A stretch of 47,634 bases of DNA from NCBI RefSeq assembly GCF_011391645.1, contig NZ_JAABQC010000006.1, positions 1 through 47,634 of the forward strand, written 5' to 3'. Of this stretch, positions 20,739-30,450 are shown in pieces (position 1 is the first letter of the stretch; the number at the start of each line of letters is the position of its first letter). The notes beneath the pieces were generated by a model. It worked only from the letters and a program-made list of their open reading frames with translations. It had not been told where the DNA came from and ran no database searches. The stretch is from Rhodoferax sp. GTDB lineage: Bacteria > Pseudomonadota > Gammaproteobacteria > Burkholderiales > Burkholderiaceae_C. The position numbers and the translations under genes are program-made.

Positions 20739-21622
20739 GGGATTTTGGCAGGGGTTCGGGGTGGCAACAGCACGGCGGCAATCGCAACCATCACGCACAG
20801 CACCGCCACAAGGTCTGGCCAGCCGGGCACTTCGTTGACGATCAGGGTGGCGCTCAAGGTGCCAACCAGCGGCACTGCCATGACGCTCATGGCGCTGGTG
20901 GATGGCGGCAGATGGCGCGCCATGCCAAACCAGATGACCTGGGCAAAACCGTAGTTGATGAGCGCCCCATAGGCAAGACTGCCCCACACCGGAGCAGAGA
21001 ACTGCCAGCTGGGCCAGGGTTCCAGCGCGGCCGCAAAAACCCACAGGCAGACGCTGGCCAGCACCAGCATCCAGACGGTGAGCGTCTCCATCGGAATTGT
21101 CAGGTGCATCCGGCGCATCATCAGGGTGCCCGCCGCCCAGCACAGGGCGGCCAGCTCCATCCAGACAATGCCCAGCGGTTTGCCGCTCAAGGCGGTGAGT
21201 TCGTTGAAGGTGAGCAAGCCAATGGTCAACGCCACGGCCACCATGGCAAAGACAAGGCGTTGGGTAAGCTTTTCCTTGAACAGCAACACGCCCAGCAGCA
21301 CGGTCCAGATCGGCATGGTGAAGCCCAGAATGGCGGCACGTCCGCTGGCAAGCTCCTTCACACCCAGAATCGACAGCGTGTGCCAGCCCAGCATATTGGG
21401 CAGCCCCAGGATCATGATGCTGCGCCACTCGGCAGGCTGCGGCCACATGCGCACGCCCTTCAAGCGGTAGTAGCTGAACAGCCACAGCGCGCCAAAGCTC
21501 ATGGTCAGCGCCCGAAAATACAGCGGTGAAATCTCGCGCAGGCTGTATTTCATCATTGGCCAGTTGATGCCCCACATCAGCGTGAGGGCCACCAAGCCCC
21601 AAATCTGGCGGCGACTGATCAC
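20735..21622 (-). CDS. EamA/DMT-family transporter
   Basis: About 10 TM helices; [36 protein letters not shown] start overlapping the thyA stop (GTGA), ATGA overlap with folA. Confidence 0.88.
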   Translation of the reverse strand: MISRRQIWGLVALTLMWGINWPMMKYSLREISPLYFRALTMSFGALWLFSYYRLKGVRMWPQPAEWRSIMILGLPNMLGWHTLSILGVKELASGRAAILGFTMPIWTVLLGVLLFKEKLTQRLVFAMVAVALTIGLLTFNELTALSGKPLGIVWMELAALCWAAGTLMMRRMHLTIPMETLTVWMLVLASVCLWVFAAALEPWPSWQFSAPVWGSLAYGALINYGFAQVIWFGMARHLPPSTSAMSVMAVPLVGTLSATLIVNEVPGWPDLVAVLCVMVAIAAVLLPPRTPAKIP

Positions 21623-22452
21623 ACCGCCACCGGGGCCTTGATGGCGGGGTGGCATTGGTAGCCGTTCACCGCAAAATCTTCATAGGCGTAGTCAAAGATC
21701 GAGTCGGGCCGGCGTTTGATCTCCAGCGTGGGGTAGGCAAACGGCGTGCGGCTCAGTTGCAGCGCCACTTGCTCGGCGTGGTTGCTGTAGATGTGGCAGT
21801 CGCCACCGGTCCAGATGAAGTCGCCCACGTCAAGGTCACACTGCTGCGCCACCATGTGCGTCAGCAGCGCGTAACTGGCAATGTTGAACGGCACGCCCAG
21901 GAAGATGTCGGCGCTGCGCTGGTACAACTGGCAGCTCAATTTGCCCTTGCCGCCCGGCTCGCTTGCCGGCGCCACGTAAAACTGGAAAAAGGCATGGCAG
22001 GGCATGAGCGCCATCTTGCCGAGTTCGGCCACGTTCCAGGCGCTCACCAGCATGCGGCGCGAATCCGGGTTGCTCTTGAGGGTGGTGATGACTTGGCTGA
22101 TCTGGTCAATGTGACCGCCGCCCGGCGTTGGCCAACTGCGCCATTGCACGCCATAAACCGGGCCGAGGTCGCCAGTAACGGGATTGGCCCATTCGTCCCA
22201 GATCGTGCAACCGTTGTCCTGCAACCATTTCACGTTACTGTCGCCGCGCAAAAACCAGAGCAACTCGACGATGATGGCTTTTAAAAAAACTTTTTTGGTG
22301 GTGACCAGAGGAAAGCCCTGCGCCAGGTCAAAGCGCATCTGGTGACCAAACACACTTTTGGTGCCGGTGCCGGTGCGGTCGGCCTTGAAAACACCCTGGG
22401 TGTCGACTTGGCGCAGCAAATTTTCGTATTGGGAGCTGGGTGATTGAGGCAT
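21619..22452 (-). CDS. thyA: Thymidylate synthase
   Basis: [70 protein letters not shown]. Confidence 0.97.
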   Translation of the reverse strand: MPQSPSSQYENLLRQVDTQGVFKADRTGTGTKSVFGHQMRFDLAQGFPLVTTKKVFLKAIIVELLWFLRGDSNVKWLQDNGCTIWDEWANPVTGDLGPVYGVQWRSWPTPGGGHIDQISQVITTLKSNPDSRRMLVSAWNVAELGKMALMPCHAFFQFYVAPASEPGGKGKLSCQLYQRSADIFLGVPFNIASYALLTHMVAQQCDLDVGDFIWTGGDCHIYSNHAEQVALQLSRTPFAYPTLEIKRRPDSIFDYAYEDFAVNGYQCHPAIKAPVAV

Positions 22453-22620
22453 GACAAAAATGAAAAACGCTCTTTTGAGATTGGTCCGTCATGTTAACGG
22501 AGAAGCCCGGCTTCCTTGCCTGACAGCCGGCGCTGGGGCGGGTAAACCGAATGGCGAAGTCTTGGGTCAGGTCACGGGCTCCGGTGGCCCGCCGTGCCAG
22601 CGCCAGCAGCCTGCGCGCGC

Positions 22621-23460
22621 TTATCGGCCTATGTCGTTGAGCGACCAGTCGTAGTCGAGAAAGCTCACGCTCAGCGTCTTGCCTTTCAGCGCGGCCTGCT
22701 CGGCGGGCAAGTCGCTCAGCAAATCGGCGTATTTTGCAAACACGTCTTCCACCTGCTTGAAGCCGCCGTGACCTCTTTCAAAGTCTTCCTTGAACCATTT
22801 GAAGATGCTGCTCACCTCCACCTTGTCCCCCGTCACCCGGTTGCGCGTGCGGTCGGCCATGAAGCGGCGCATGCCGTCCTCCAACTGCGCTTCCAGTTTG
22901 TCGGCGGTAAAGGCCTCGTCGCGCAGCGCCGGGCAGCCGATGCTGGCGCAGTTGACGGCGGCATGGATGCGCGGCTCGTTGTAGCGCGGACGCAGTTGCT
23001 CGTGCTCGATCCAGTCCAGGTGGCGCCCTTCGCCCAGCAGGGTGAAGAATTTCTTTTTCCAGGCCGACTGCACAAAGGAACCCAACTCCTTGATGGACTT
23101 GAGATCCGGGTATTTCGTCAGGATCAGCTCGACTGTGAAGGCGTTGTAGGCGTTGATCAAAAATGCCATTTGCTGCGGTCGGCTCCAGCCATCAAACATG
23201 GTCTTGGGCACTGCGCTCAAGGCTTCGAGCACCGCTTTCAACGCGGCGCGATCGGCCTGCAAGCCTTTGTAGTCGGTGCGCGTTTGTTGGCCATCGGGCA
23301 GCCAGCGCACGTGTTTTTTCAGCAACGTGTTCCATGCGGCGTGGCGGTGGTCAAAGGGGGTTTGGGCCGGCGCGGGCAGCGGCAGCAGGGCGCAGGCAGC
23401 CAGCAGGGCAAGGGTTTGGCGGCGCGTGTTCATGGTGGGTGGCGTGTTTGGGTGCATCAA
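22621..23460 (-). CDS. DUF547 domain-containing secreted protein
   Basis: Signal peptide; QQMAFLINAYNAFTVELIL and HAAVNCASIGCPALRDEAFTADKLEAQLEDGMRRF motifs typical of DUF547. Confidence 0.85.
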   Translation of the reverse strand: MMHPNTPPTMNTRRQTLALLAACALLPLPAPAQTPFDHRHAAWNTLLKKHVRWLPDGQQTRTDYKGLQADRAALKAVLEALSAVPKTMFDGWSRPQQMAFLINAYNAFTVELILTKYPDLKSIKELGSFVQSAWKKKFFTLLGEGRHLDWIEHEQLRPRYNEPRIHAAVNCASIGCPALRDEAFTADKLEAQLEDGMRRFMADRTRNRVTGDKVEVSSIFKWFKEDFERGHGGFKQVEDVFAKYADLLSDLPAEQAALKGKTLSVSFLDYDWSLNDIGR

Positions 23461-23464
23461 CAGT

Positions 23465-25627
23465 TCAACCGCGTTTCCAGTCGTGAAACTTCTTCACCCA
23501 GACCAGCAACTGGCGTGGCTGGTGTGCGCGCTTCCATTCGCCGGCGGCGTATTTGTTGGCTTCGGCCAGCGTGGGGTAAGTGTGGATGGTGCCCAGGATC
23601 TTGTTCAGGCCCAGGCCGTGTTTCATGGCCAGCACGTACTCGGCCAGCAGGTCGCCCGCGTGCGTGCCAACGATGGTGACGCCCAAAATCTTGTCCTTGC
23701 CCGGCACGGTCAGCACCTTCACGAAGCCGTTGGCCTCGCTGTCGGCAATCGCGCGGTCCAGGTCGTCGATGCCGTACTTGGTCACTTCGTAGGGGATGTT
23801 CTTTTCCTTCGCTTCCTGCTCGTTCAGGCCAACGCGCGCCACCTCGGGGTCGATGAAGGTGGCCCAGGGGATCACCGAATAGTCAACCTTGAACTTCTTG
23901 AAGTCGCCGAAAAGCGCGTTCACCGCCGCGTACCAGGCCTGGTGCGCCGCCACGTGGGTGAACTGGTAGGGCCCGGCCACGTCGCCGGCGGCGTAGATGT
24001 TGGGGTAGATGGTCTGCAGGTACTCGTTGGTTTCCACCGTGCGGTTGGTGGGAATGCCCAGATCTTCCAGCCCGTAGCCCGTGAGCCGGGCCACGCGGCC
24101 CACAGCGCAGAGCAGTTGGTCAAACGGAATGCGCTTTTCCGCGCCCGCATGTTCCACCACCAGCGTCTTCTCGCCGTCCACCACTTCGCAGCGCAGCGCC
24201 TTGTGCCCGGTCAGCATCGCCACGCCATCGGCCTCCAGCGACGCTTTGGCCAGCGCGCTCACCTCTTCGTCCTCGCGCACCATGATGCGCGCGCCCATCT
24301 CCACCTGCGTCACCTGCGATCCCAAGCGGGCAAAGCTCTGCGCCAGTTCCGAGCCGATCGGGCCGCCGCCCAGCACCACCAGGCGCTTGGGCACCTCGTC
24401 GAGCTTGGCGAATTCGTCCCACAGCGTGTCGCTGGTCACGTAGCCGACCTCGTAGAGGCCAGGCAACGGTGGCACGAATGGCCGGGCGCCCGCGGCAATC
24501 ACGATGCTGCGTGCGGTGAGTGTTTGCGTGCCGCCACCGTTCAACGCGATCTCCACCGTCCACGGGTTCACCAGCTTGGCGTAGCCCTGCAGCACCTCCA
24601 CACCCAGAGCGGTGTAGCGCTCCACACTGTCGTGCGGCTCGATGGCTTTGATGACATCGTGGATGCGCTGCATCACCGCCCTGAAGCTGAAGCTTGGCGT
24701 GGAGTCCGAGAGGCCGTAGTTCGCGCCGTGGCGCATCTGGTGTGCCAACTTGGCGCTCTTGATGAGCGCCTTGCTCGGCACACAGCCGTAGTTAAGGCAG
24801 TCGCCACCCATCTTGTGCGCTTCGATCAGCGTCACCTTGGCCTTGATGGCGGCAGCGATGTAGGCCGAGACCAGGCCGCCCGCGCCCGCGCCGATCACGA
24901 TCAGGTTGCGGTCGAACCTGGTCGGGCGCACGCTGGCCCACTTGGCGTAGACCTTGCGCTTTTGCACCGCCTCGACGATCTTGCGCGCGATCAGCGGGAA
25001 CAGACCCAGCAACACAAAGCTGCCCAGCAGTGCCGGGCTCAGAATGCCCTGCAGCGAGTCCAGTTTGCCCAACTGCGTGCCCGCGTTCACATATACCGCC
25101 GTGCCGGCCAGCATGCCCACCTGGCTGACCCAATAAAAGGTGCGCGCCCTCATGGTCGTCAGGCCCATGAGCAGGTTGATGAGGAAGAAGGGCACCACCG
25201 GAATCAGCCGCAGCGTGAAGAGGTAAAACGCACCGTCTTTCTGAATGCCCTTGTTCACATCGGCCAAACGCTGGCCAAACTTGGCCTGAACCGATTCACG
25301 CAACAGAAAACGCGCCGTGAGGAAGGCCAGCGTGGCACCGATGCTGGACGCAAACGACACCAGCAGCAGGCCCCAGCCCAGGCCGAAAATGGCGCCGCCC
25401 GCCAGCGTGACGATGGTGGCACCCGGCAGCGACAGCGCAGTGACCGCCACATAAACCAGGAAGAAGCCCAGCGCCAGTTGCAGCGGCTGCTGCTCGCGCA
25501 GGGTGGCAAAGCCGGCCTGGCTTTCTTTCAAAAACGCGAGGCTGAAATAGCGGTCCAGTCCAAAAGCGAAAAAGGCCACGATGCCCAGCAGTACGGCGAT
25601 GAGGAGTAAGACTTTGCGAAGATTCAC
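23465..25627 (-). CDS. Fused VTT (TVP38/TMEM64-like) membrane domain and FAD-dependent pyridine nucleotide-disulfide oxidoreductase
   Basis: N-terminal VTT motif (LPGATIVTLAGGAIFGLGWG...RLIPVVPFFLINLLMGLTTMRARTFYWVSQVGMLAGTAVYVNAG), then GAGAGGLVSAYIAAAIKAKVTLIEAHKMGGDCLNYGCVPSKALIKSAK (CxxxxC active site) and YAAGDVAGPYQFTH. GTG start chosen (AAGGA 6 nt upstream); an alternative TTG start lies at 25633. Confidence 0.88.
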   Translation of the reverse strand: MNLRKVLLLIAVLLGIVAFFAFGLDRYFSLAFLKESQAGFATLREQQPLQLALGFFLVYVAVTALSLPGATIVTLAGGAIFGLGWGLLLVSFASSIGATLAFLTARFLLRESVQAKFGQRLADVNKGIQKDGAFYLFTLRLIPVVPFFLINLLMGLTTMRARTFYWVSQVGMLAGTAVYVNAGTQLGKLDSLQGILSPALLGSFVLLGLFPLIARKIVEAVQKRKVYAKWASVRPTRFDRNLIVIGAGAGGLVSAYIAAAIKAKVTLIEAHKMGGDCLNYGCVPSKALIKSAKLAHQMRHGANYGLSDSTPSFSFRAVMQRIHDVIKAIEPHDSVERYTALGVEVLQGYAKLVNPWTVEIALNGGGTQTLTARSIVIAAGARPFVPPLPGLYEVGYVTSDTLWDEFAKLDEVPKRLVVLGGGPIGSELAQSFARLGSQVTQVEMGARIMVREDEEVSALAKASLEADGVAMLTGHKALRCEVVDGEKTLVVEHAGAEKRIPFDQLLCAVGRVARLTGYGLEDLGIPTNRTVETNEYLQTIYPNIYAAGDVAGPYQFTHVAAHQAWYAAVNALFGDFKKFKVDYSVIPWATFIDPEVARVGLNEQEAKEKNIPYEVTKYGIDDLDRAIADSEANGFVKVLTVPGKDKILGVTIVGTHAGDLLAEYVLAMKHGLGLNKILGTIHTYPTLAEANKYAAGEWKRAHQPRQLLVWVKKFHDWKRG

Positions 25628-25654
25628 GACCAATCCTTGACACTTGTGTTGTGA

Positions 25655-25684
25655 GTAAGTCGCAACAAGCGACCCATTCTTACA
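25655..25684 (-). promoter_or_regulatory. Putative ECF-type promoter / dyad operator of the VTT-FAD gene
   Basis: Minus strand TGTAAGAA-N14-CGACTTAC; same 8+14+8 element as upstream of bufA; a second TGTAAGAA lies at 25690-25697. Confidence 0.6.
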
Positions 25685-25729
25685 CTCCGTTCTTACACCT
25701 CGACCCCTCAGGCACCCAGCGCAACCCCG

Positions 25730-26839
25730 ATGAATCCTGCAAACCCCTCAACCCGGGCAGAAAAACCGCTTGACCCCGCGCCCCAGCGACGGCCGGAACT
25801 GTGCAGCGCCTTGCACGCGGCGCTGGTCGAGGCGCAACACCCTGCTGCGCAGCAGCCGCTCGAGTTCCTGCGCGACAAAGGCCTGGCGCACGACCATGTG
25901 CGCCTGGTCGGCACCGGCCTGCTGGCGCGCGTGCCGAAGCAGAGTCAGTTGAACCTGGCGGCACAGGACAACCTGGACTACCAGCGCACCTGCTTTGAGC
26001 GCGCGGCGGCCAGCGGGCACACACCGCCCTTGCAAGGCGTGCTGCCGCCCTCGAGGCACCTGCCGCGCGGGGCGCTGCTGGTCCAGGAAATCCCGGGCCG
26101 CCCGGCCAGCCTGCCGCGCGACTTGCCCGCCCTGGCCGGCGCGCTCGCGGCGTTGCACGCGCTGCCGCTGCCGGGGGCGTTGGCGCGTTCACCGCTGCTG
26201 AATGCGCCCGATCCGTTGCAATCTTTGTTGGAGGAGATCGACGCCCAGGCCGGCTACCTCGGCGCGGCCGGGCTGTCGGCCACGGTGGTGGCCGTCATAG
26301 GCCGCGAGCGGCAGCGGCTGCTGCAATGCGCGCGCAGGCCTGAACGCCCCGAGCGCTGCCTCATCAGCTTTGACGCCCACCCGGGCAACTTCATGGTGCA
26401 GCCCGACGGCCGCGCCGTGCTGGTCGATCTGGAGAAGTGTCGCTACGCCTACCCGGGGTTGGACCTTGCGCACGCCACGCTCTACACCTCCACCACTTGG
26501 GACGTGGACACCCACGCGGTGCTCACGGTAGAGCAGGTGCAGGCCTTTTACGCGGCCTGGACGCTGGCGGTGGGGCCGCTGGCCGCAGGCGCTTGGGCGT
26601 GGCATGTGCCGCTGCGTCGCGCCATGTGGCTCTGGTCTGTCACCTGGTGCGCCAAATGGCGTGCGCTCTCGGGCGCTCATCGCCAGGCGCTGGCAGATGG
26701 TGAAGACTGGTCGGGCGAGCGCAGCGAAGCGGCCTTGGTGAACCACGTGCGGGGTCGGGTTGACCACTACCTCAGCCCGGCGGTAGTGAGTGAGGTGATG
26801 GACGGCTTTGATCAGCTTGGCCGGGGGTTGCGGGCGTGA
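25730..26839 (+). CDS. APH-like phosphotransferase family protein
   Basis: CLISFDAHPGNFMVQPDGRAVLVDLEKCRYAYPGLDLAHATLYTS matches the APH/choline kinase-like catalytic (HxGN) and DFG-like DLEK layout. Confidence 0.75.
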   Translation: MNPANPSTRAEKPLDPAPQRRPELCSALHAALVEAQHPAAQQPLEFLRDKGLAHDHVRLVGTGLLARVPKQSQLNLAAQDNLDYQRTCFERAAASGHTPPLQGVLPPSRHLPRGALLVQEIPGRPASLPRDLPALAGALAALHALPLPGALARSPLLNAPDPLQSLLEEIDAQAGYLGAAGLSATVVAVIGRERQRLLQCARRPERPERCLISFDAHPGNFMVQPDGRAVLVDLEKCRYAYPGLDLAHATLYTSTTWDVDTHAVLTVEQVQAFYAAWTLAVGPLAAGAWAWHVPLRRAMWLWSVTWCAKWRALSGAHRQALADGEDWSGERSEAALVNHVRGRVDHYLSPAVVSEVMDGFDQLGRGLRA

Positions 26840-28185
26840 GGCTGGCCATCGTCGTGCCGGTACTCAACGAGGCGGCCACCCTGGCCGGGCGGTTGCGGGC
26901 GCTCGCGCCCCTTCGTGCCCGTGGCGTCGAGGTGCTGGTGGTGGACGGCGGCAGCACTGACGCCACGGCGGACATGGCGCACCACCATGCCGACCGTGTG
27001 CTGCACGCCCCGCGCGGGCGCGCATCGCAACTCAACGCCGGGGCCGCTGCCGCACGGGCCGACGTGCTGCTGTTCCTGCACGCCGACACCCGGCTGCCCG
27101 CGGATGCCGACCACCTGGTCAGGCAAGCCCTGACCGCAGGTTACCGCTGGGGCCGGTTCGATGTGCGCATTGACGGCGGGCATGTGCTGCTGCCCATGGT
27201 GGCGGGGCTCATGAATTTTCGCTCGCGCAGCACCGGCATGGCCACCGGCGACCAGGCCATGTTTGTGCAGCGGCGTCTGTTTGAGCTGGTGGGCGGCTTC
27301 GCTCCCATGCCGCTGATGGAAGACCTTGATCTGAGCCAGCGCCTGAAGGCGATCGAGGCGCCCGCCTGCATTCGCGCGCGCGTGGTCACCTCGGGCCGGC
27401 GCTGGGACCAGCACGGTTTTTGGCGCACGGTGCTGCTCATGTGGCGCCTGCGCGCAGCCCACGCACTGGGCACTGATGCGCATTTGCTGGCCCTGCGTTA
27501 CGGCTACCGGCCGCGCGCGCCGGCTGCGCTGGCCATACTGGCCAAGGCGCCGGTGCCTGGGCTGGCCAAAACCCGGCTGATGCCGTTGCTCGGCGCTGCG
27601 GGCGCCGCGCGAGCACAGCGCGGCTTTGCCCTGCAAACCCTGGCAACGGCGCGGGCCGCCAGCACCGGTTCCGTCACGCTGTGGTGCGCGCCCGATGCCT
27701 CGCACCGCTTTTTTCGAACGCTGCAACAGCGGCATGGCGTGACGATCTTGACGCAGCCCGCGGGCGACCTTGGTCACCGCATGGCAATCGCCGCGAGCCA
27801 TCACTTTTCTCGAGCGCCACACGCGCCTCTGCTCATCATCGGCACCGACTGTCCGGTGCTCACGCCCGCGCACCTGCAGCAAGCGGCCGACACGCTGCAA
27901 ACTTGTGATGTGGTGCTGATTCCGGCTGAGGACGGCGGCTACGTGCTGATCGGCCTGCGACGACTGCTGCCCGGCGTCTTCAACGAGGTCGAATGGAGCA
28001 CACCGCAGGTGCTGCGCCAGACCCGCGAGCGGCTGAAAGCGGCCGGTGCAAGCTGGCGCGAGCTGCCGCCCTTGTGGGACGTCGATGAGCCCGCAGACTG
28101 GTTGCGGTGGCAGAGCCTCCAGCCATCTGGCAACCGCCGGCAGGCCGGCCCTAGCCGGCAGGGTTTAGCGCAATCAGGTGGTTAG
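26836..28185 (+). CDS. Fused rSAM/selenodomain-associated transferases (TIGR04283-like glycosyltransferase 2 plus TIGR04282-like nucleotidyl/glycosyltransferase 1)
   Basis: N-terminal RLAIVVPVLNEAATLAGRLRAL...VDGGSTDATADMA...RASQLNAGAAAARADVLLFLHADTRLP; C-terminal ALAILAKAPVPGLAKTRLMPLLGAAGAARAQRGF...LLIIGTDCPVLTPAHLQQAADTL...GGYVLIGLRR; GTG start overlapping the kinase stop. Confidence 0.85.
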   Translation: MRLAIVVPVLNEAATLAGRLRALAPLRARGVEVLVVDGGSTDATADMAHHHADRVLHAPRGRASQLNAGAAAARADVLLFLHADTRLPADADHLVRQALTAGYRWGRFDVRIDGGHVLLPMVAGLMNFRSRSTGMATGDQAMFVQRRLFELVGGFAPMPLMEDLDLSQRLKAIEAPACIRARVVTSGRRWDQHGFWRTVLLMWRLRAAHALGTDAHLLALRYGYRPRAPAALAILAKAPVPGLAKTRLMPLLGAAGAARAQRGFALQTLATARAASTGSVTLWCAPDASHRFFRTLQQRHGVTILTQPAGDLGHRMAIAASHHFSRAPHAPLLIIGTDCPVLTPAHLQQAADTLQTCDVVLIPAEDGGYVLIGLRRLLPGVFNEVEWSTPQVLRQTRERLKAAGASWRELPPLWDVDEPADWLRWQSLQPSGNRRQAGPSRQGLAQSGG

Positions 28186-28801
28186 GGTCTGCCACGTCGG
28201 CAGCGTCGTGCGTGACCAGCACCGCTGGTATCTGGCGGGCGCGAACATGCTCGAAGACAAAGGTGCGGAACTGATCGCGCAGCGTGGCGTCAAGCTTGGA
28301 GAAGGGTTCATCAAGCAGCAAGGCACGGGGCCGGGCCAGCAAGGCGCGCATCAGCGCCACCCGGGCACGCTGGCCGCCCGAGAGTGTGGCCGGGTCGCGC
28401 TCGCCATAGCCTTGCAGACCGGCTTCGGTCAGCGCTTGCTGCACCTGGGCCATGCGTTGGGCGCGCGGGCCGGGCGGCACGGCAAACAGCAGGTTTTCTG
28501 CCACCGTCATGTGGGCGAACAGCAGGGCGTCCTGAAACAGCAGGCCCACGCCGCGCTGCGCGGTGGGCCGCTGGCTGACGTCTTCGCCGTTGAGCCGCAC
28601 GCTGGCCTGGGCATGCAGCGCCTGGGCGCCCTCGGCCACGCTGCCCAGGGTGCCGGCAATGGCCGCCAGCACCGAGCTTTTGCCGCTGCCGCTGGGGCCC
28701 ATGAGCGTGAGGATGTGACCTGGTGGCACCTCAAAGCGCAGGTCATGCAACAGCACGCGCTGCGCGCTGCCGAGTTGGGTGATGTGAACCTGAAGCGTCA
28801 T
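28151..28801 (-). CDS. ABC transporter ATP-binding protein (YnjD-like)
   Basis: Walker A GPSGSGKSS, signature LSGGQRARVALMRALLARPRALLLDEPFSKLDATLRDQ. Confidence 0.9.
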   Translation of the reverse strand: MTLQVHITQLGSAQRVLLHDLRFEVPPGHILTLMGPSGSGKSSVLAAIAGTLGSVAEGAQALHAQASVRLNGEDVSQRPTAQRGVGLLFQDALLFAHMTVAENLLFAVPPGPRAQRMAQVQQALTEAGLQGYGERDPATLSGGQRARVALMRALLARPRALLLDEPFSKLDATLRDQFRTFVFEHVRARQIPAVLVTHDAADVADPNHLIALNPAG

Positions 28802-30450
28802 GTGTGTGCGGGTTTGAAACGGCGGGGCGCGCCAAGCCAGGCGGCCAGCGCAAACGCCAACACGGGCAGCACAAACTGCAGCCCCGCGTAGGCGCCGGTG
28901 AGTGAGCGCTGCCCGCCAGCCGCCAGGTTAACGGCTTCGGTGGTGACGCTGCTGAAACGCCCGGCCCCGATGTAGAGGGTGGGCAGGTACTGTGCCACGC
29001 TGACGGCAAAGCCCACCGCAGCGCTGGCGGCCAGCGAGCGGCGCAGCAGCGGCCATTTGATGCGCCACAAAAAATGCCAGGGGCCGTGGCCCAGGCTGGC
29101 GCTGAGCTGGGCGTAGCGCGCGTCAAAACCCAGGTAGGCCGGGCTGAGCGCCAGCAGCACATAGGGCAGCACCATGAAGGTGTGCGCCAGCAGCAAGCCA
29201 AGCCACTGGCCCTCCAGGCGCCACTGCAGCGCCAGGCTGTACAAGCCCACCACCCACAGCACGGCGGGCAGCACCAGCGGCAGATACAGCACCGGGCGCA
29301 GGGCGTTGTCCCAGCGGCGCGGTGCCAGCTCCAGCCAGGCCACGCTCCAGGCCAGCGCCAGCGCGGCTGAAGCCAGCGCCAGGCCCAGCGTGGTGACCAC
29401 CGTGCCGCGGCTGTCCCACACGCGGTGCCAGGCTTGCCAGGTGACGGTTTCGGGCCAGGCGCGGGGAAACGGCCACACGCCGGCGATGCTGCCCACGGCC
29501 AGCGCCAGCAGCACGGCGCCGTACAGGCCAGCCAGAAGCAGGAAGCTCGCGGGCAGCGCCCCGGGCTGGTCCGCGCGGGTTGCCTGTGAGGCAGCACCGC
29601 GCCGGCCGTTCAGCCGCCGGCCGCCGCGCAGGTGCAGATGCTGAATGCCCAGCCACAGCAGCGCCGCCCACAGCAGGGTCAGCGCCAGCACGCCGCCTGC
29701 TGCCGCGCCTTGCGCGTTCACCGCCAGGTCGGCGTCTTGCAGCCACTGCCAGGCCAGCACCGCCAGCGTGGGCGGCGAGGCCGGGCCGATGACCAGCGCC
29801 ATGTCCACCACCGTGAGGCCATAGGCCAGCACCGCCAGCAACGGCCAGAACAGCCGCGCGCCCAGTTGCGGCCACACCACGCGCCAAAACGCACGCTGCG
29901 GGCTGTAGCCCAGCGTCTGGGCCAGCGCGTGTTCGCTGCGCCAGCGCTGGCGCAGGTCGTCGCGCTGCAGCTGGGTGGCGGCGGTCCAGAGCAAAAATGG
30001 AATCTCTTTGGCGGTGAGCGCGGCAATCAGCCCCAGGCCCCAAGGGTCTTGCGTGGTGGGCCAGGGCGGGGGAAATTCAAAACCCGTGAGCCAGGGCGAC
30101 AGCGCCCGCAGCAGCCAGCCGCTGGGCGCCAGCAAAAACACCAGCCCTATGGCAAACGCTGCATGCGGCGTGGCCAGCATGACCGGCAGACCGCGCAGCA
30201 GCCGCCCCAGCGACTGGCGCACAAAGCCTTGCGCCAGCAGCGCCGCCGACACCCACCAAGCCAGGGCGGTCGAGGCCAGCCCGGTCCACAGCGTGAGGCC
30301 CAGGGCGCGCAGCCATTGCGGCTCTTGCCAGAGCGCGCGCCAGGCCGCGGCATCGAACAGCGCGCCCAGCGCCAGCACTGCCGTGGCCAGCAGTGGCAGG
30401 CCCGCCAGCAGCAGCAGCGCGGTAGCGAAGGGCAAACGATAGGCCGTCAC
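28798..30450 (-). CDS. ABC transporter permease, two fused permease halves (YnjC-like)
   Basis: Large hydrophobic protein; GTG start overlapping the upstream gene's TGA; downstream ABC ATPase. Confidence 0.82.
   Translation of the reverse strand: MTAYRLPFATALLLLAGLPLLATAVLALGALFDAAAWRALWQEPQWLRALGLTLWTGLASTALAWWVSAALLAQGFVRQSLGRLLRGLPVMLATPHAAFAIGLVFLLAPSGWLLRALSPWLTGFEFPPPWPTTQDPWGLGLIAALTAKEIPFLLWTAATQLQRDDLRQRWRSEHALAQTLGYSPQRAFWRVVWPQLGARLFWPLLAVLAYGLTVVDMALVIGPASPPTLAVLAWQWLQDADLAVNAQGAAAGGVLALTLLWAALLWLGIQHLHLRGGRRLNGRRGAASQATRADQPGALPASFLLLAGLYGAVLLALAVGSIAGVWPFPRAWPETVTWQAWHRVWDSRGTVVTTLGLALASAALALAWSVAWLELAPRRWDNALRPVLYLPLVLPAVLWVVGLYSLALQWRLEGQWLGLLLAHTFMVLPYVLLALSPAYLGFDARYAQLSASLGHGPWHFLWRIKWPLLRRSLAASAAVGFAVSVAQYLPTLYIGAGRFSSVTTEAVNLAAGGQRSLTGAYAGLQFVLPVLAFALAAWLGAPRRFKPAHT

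Noticed and set aside
23276-25609. 777-aa plus-strand ORF antisense to the VTT-FAD gene
   Set aside because: Low-complexity His/Arg/Gln/Ala-rich translation with no recognisable motifs; the minus strand encodes a clear enzyme. A mirror ORF from high GC codon bias
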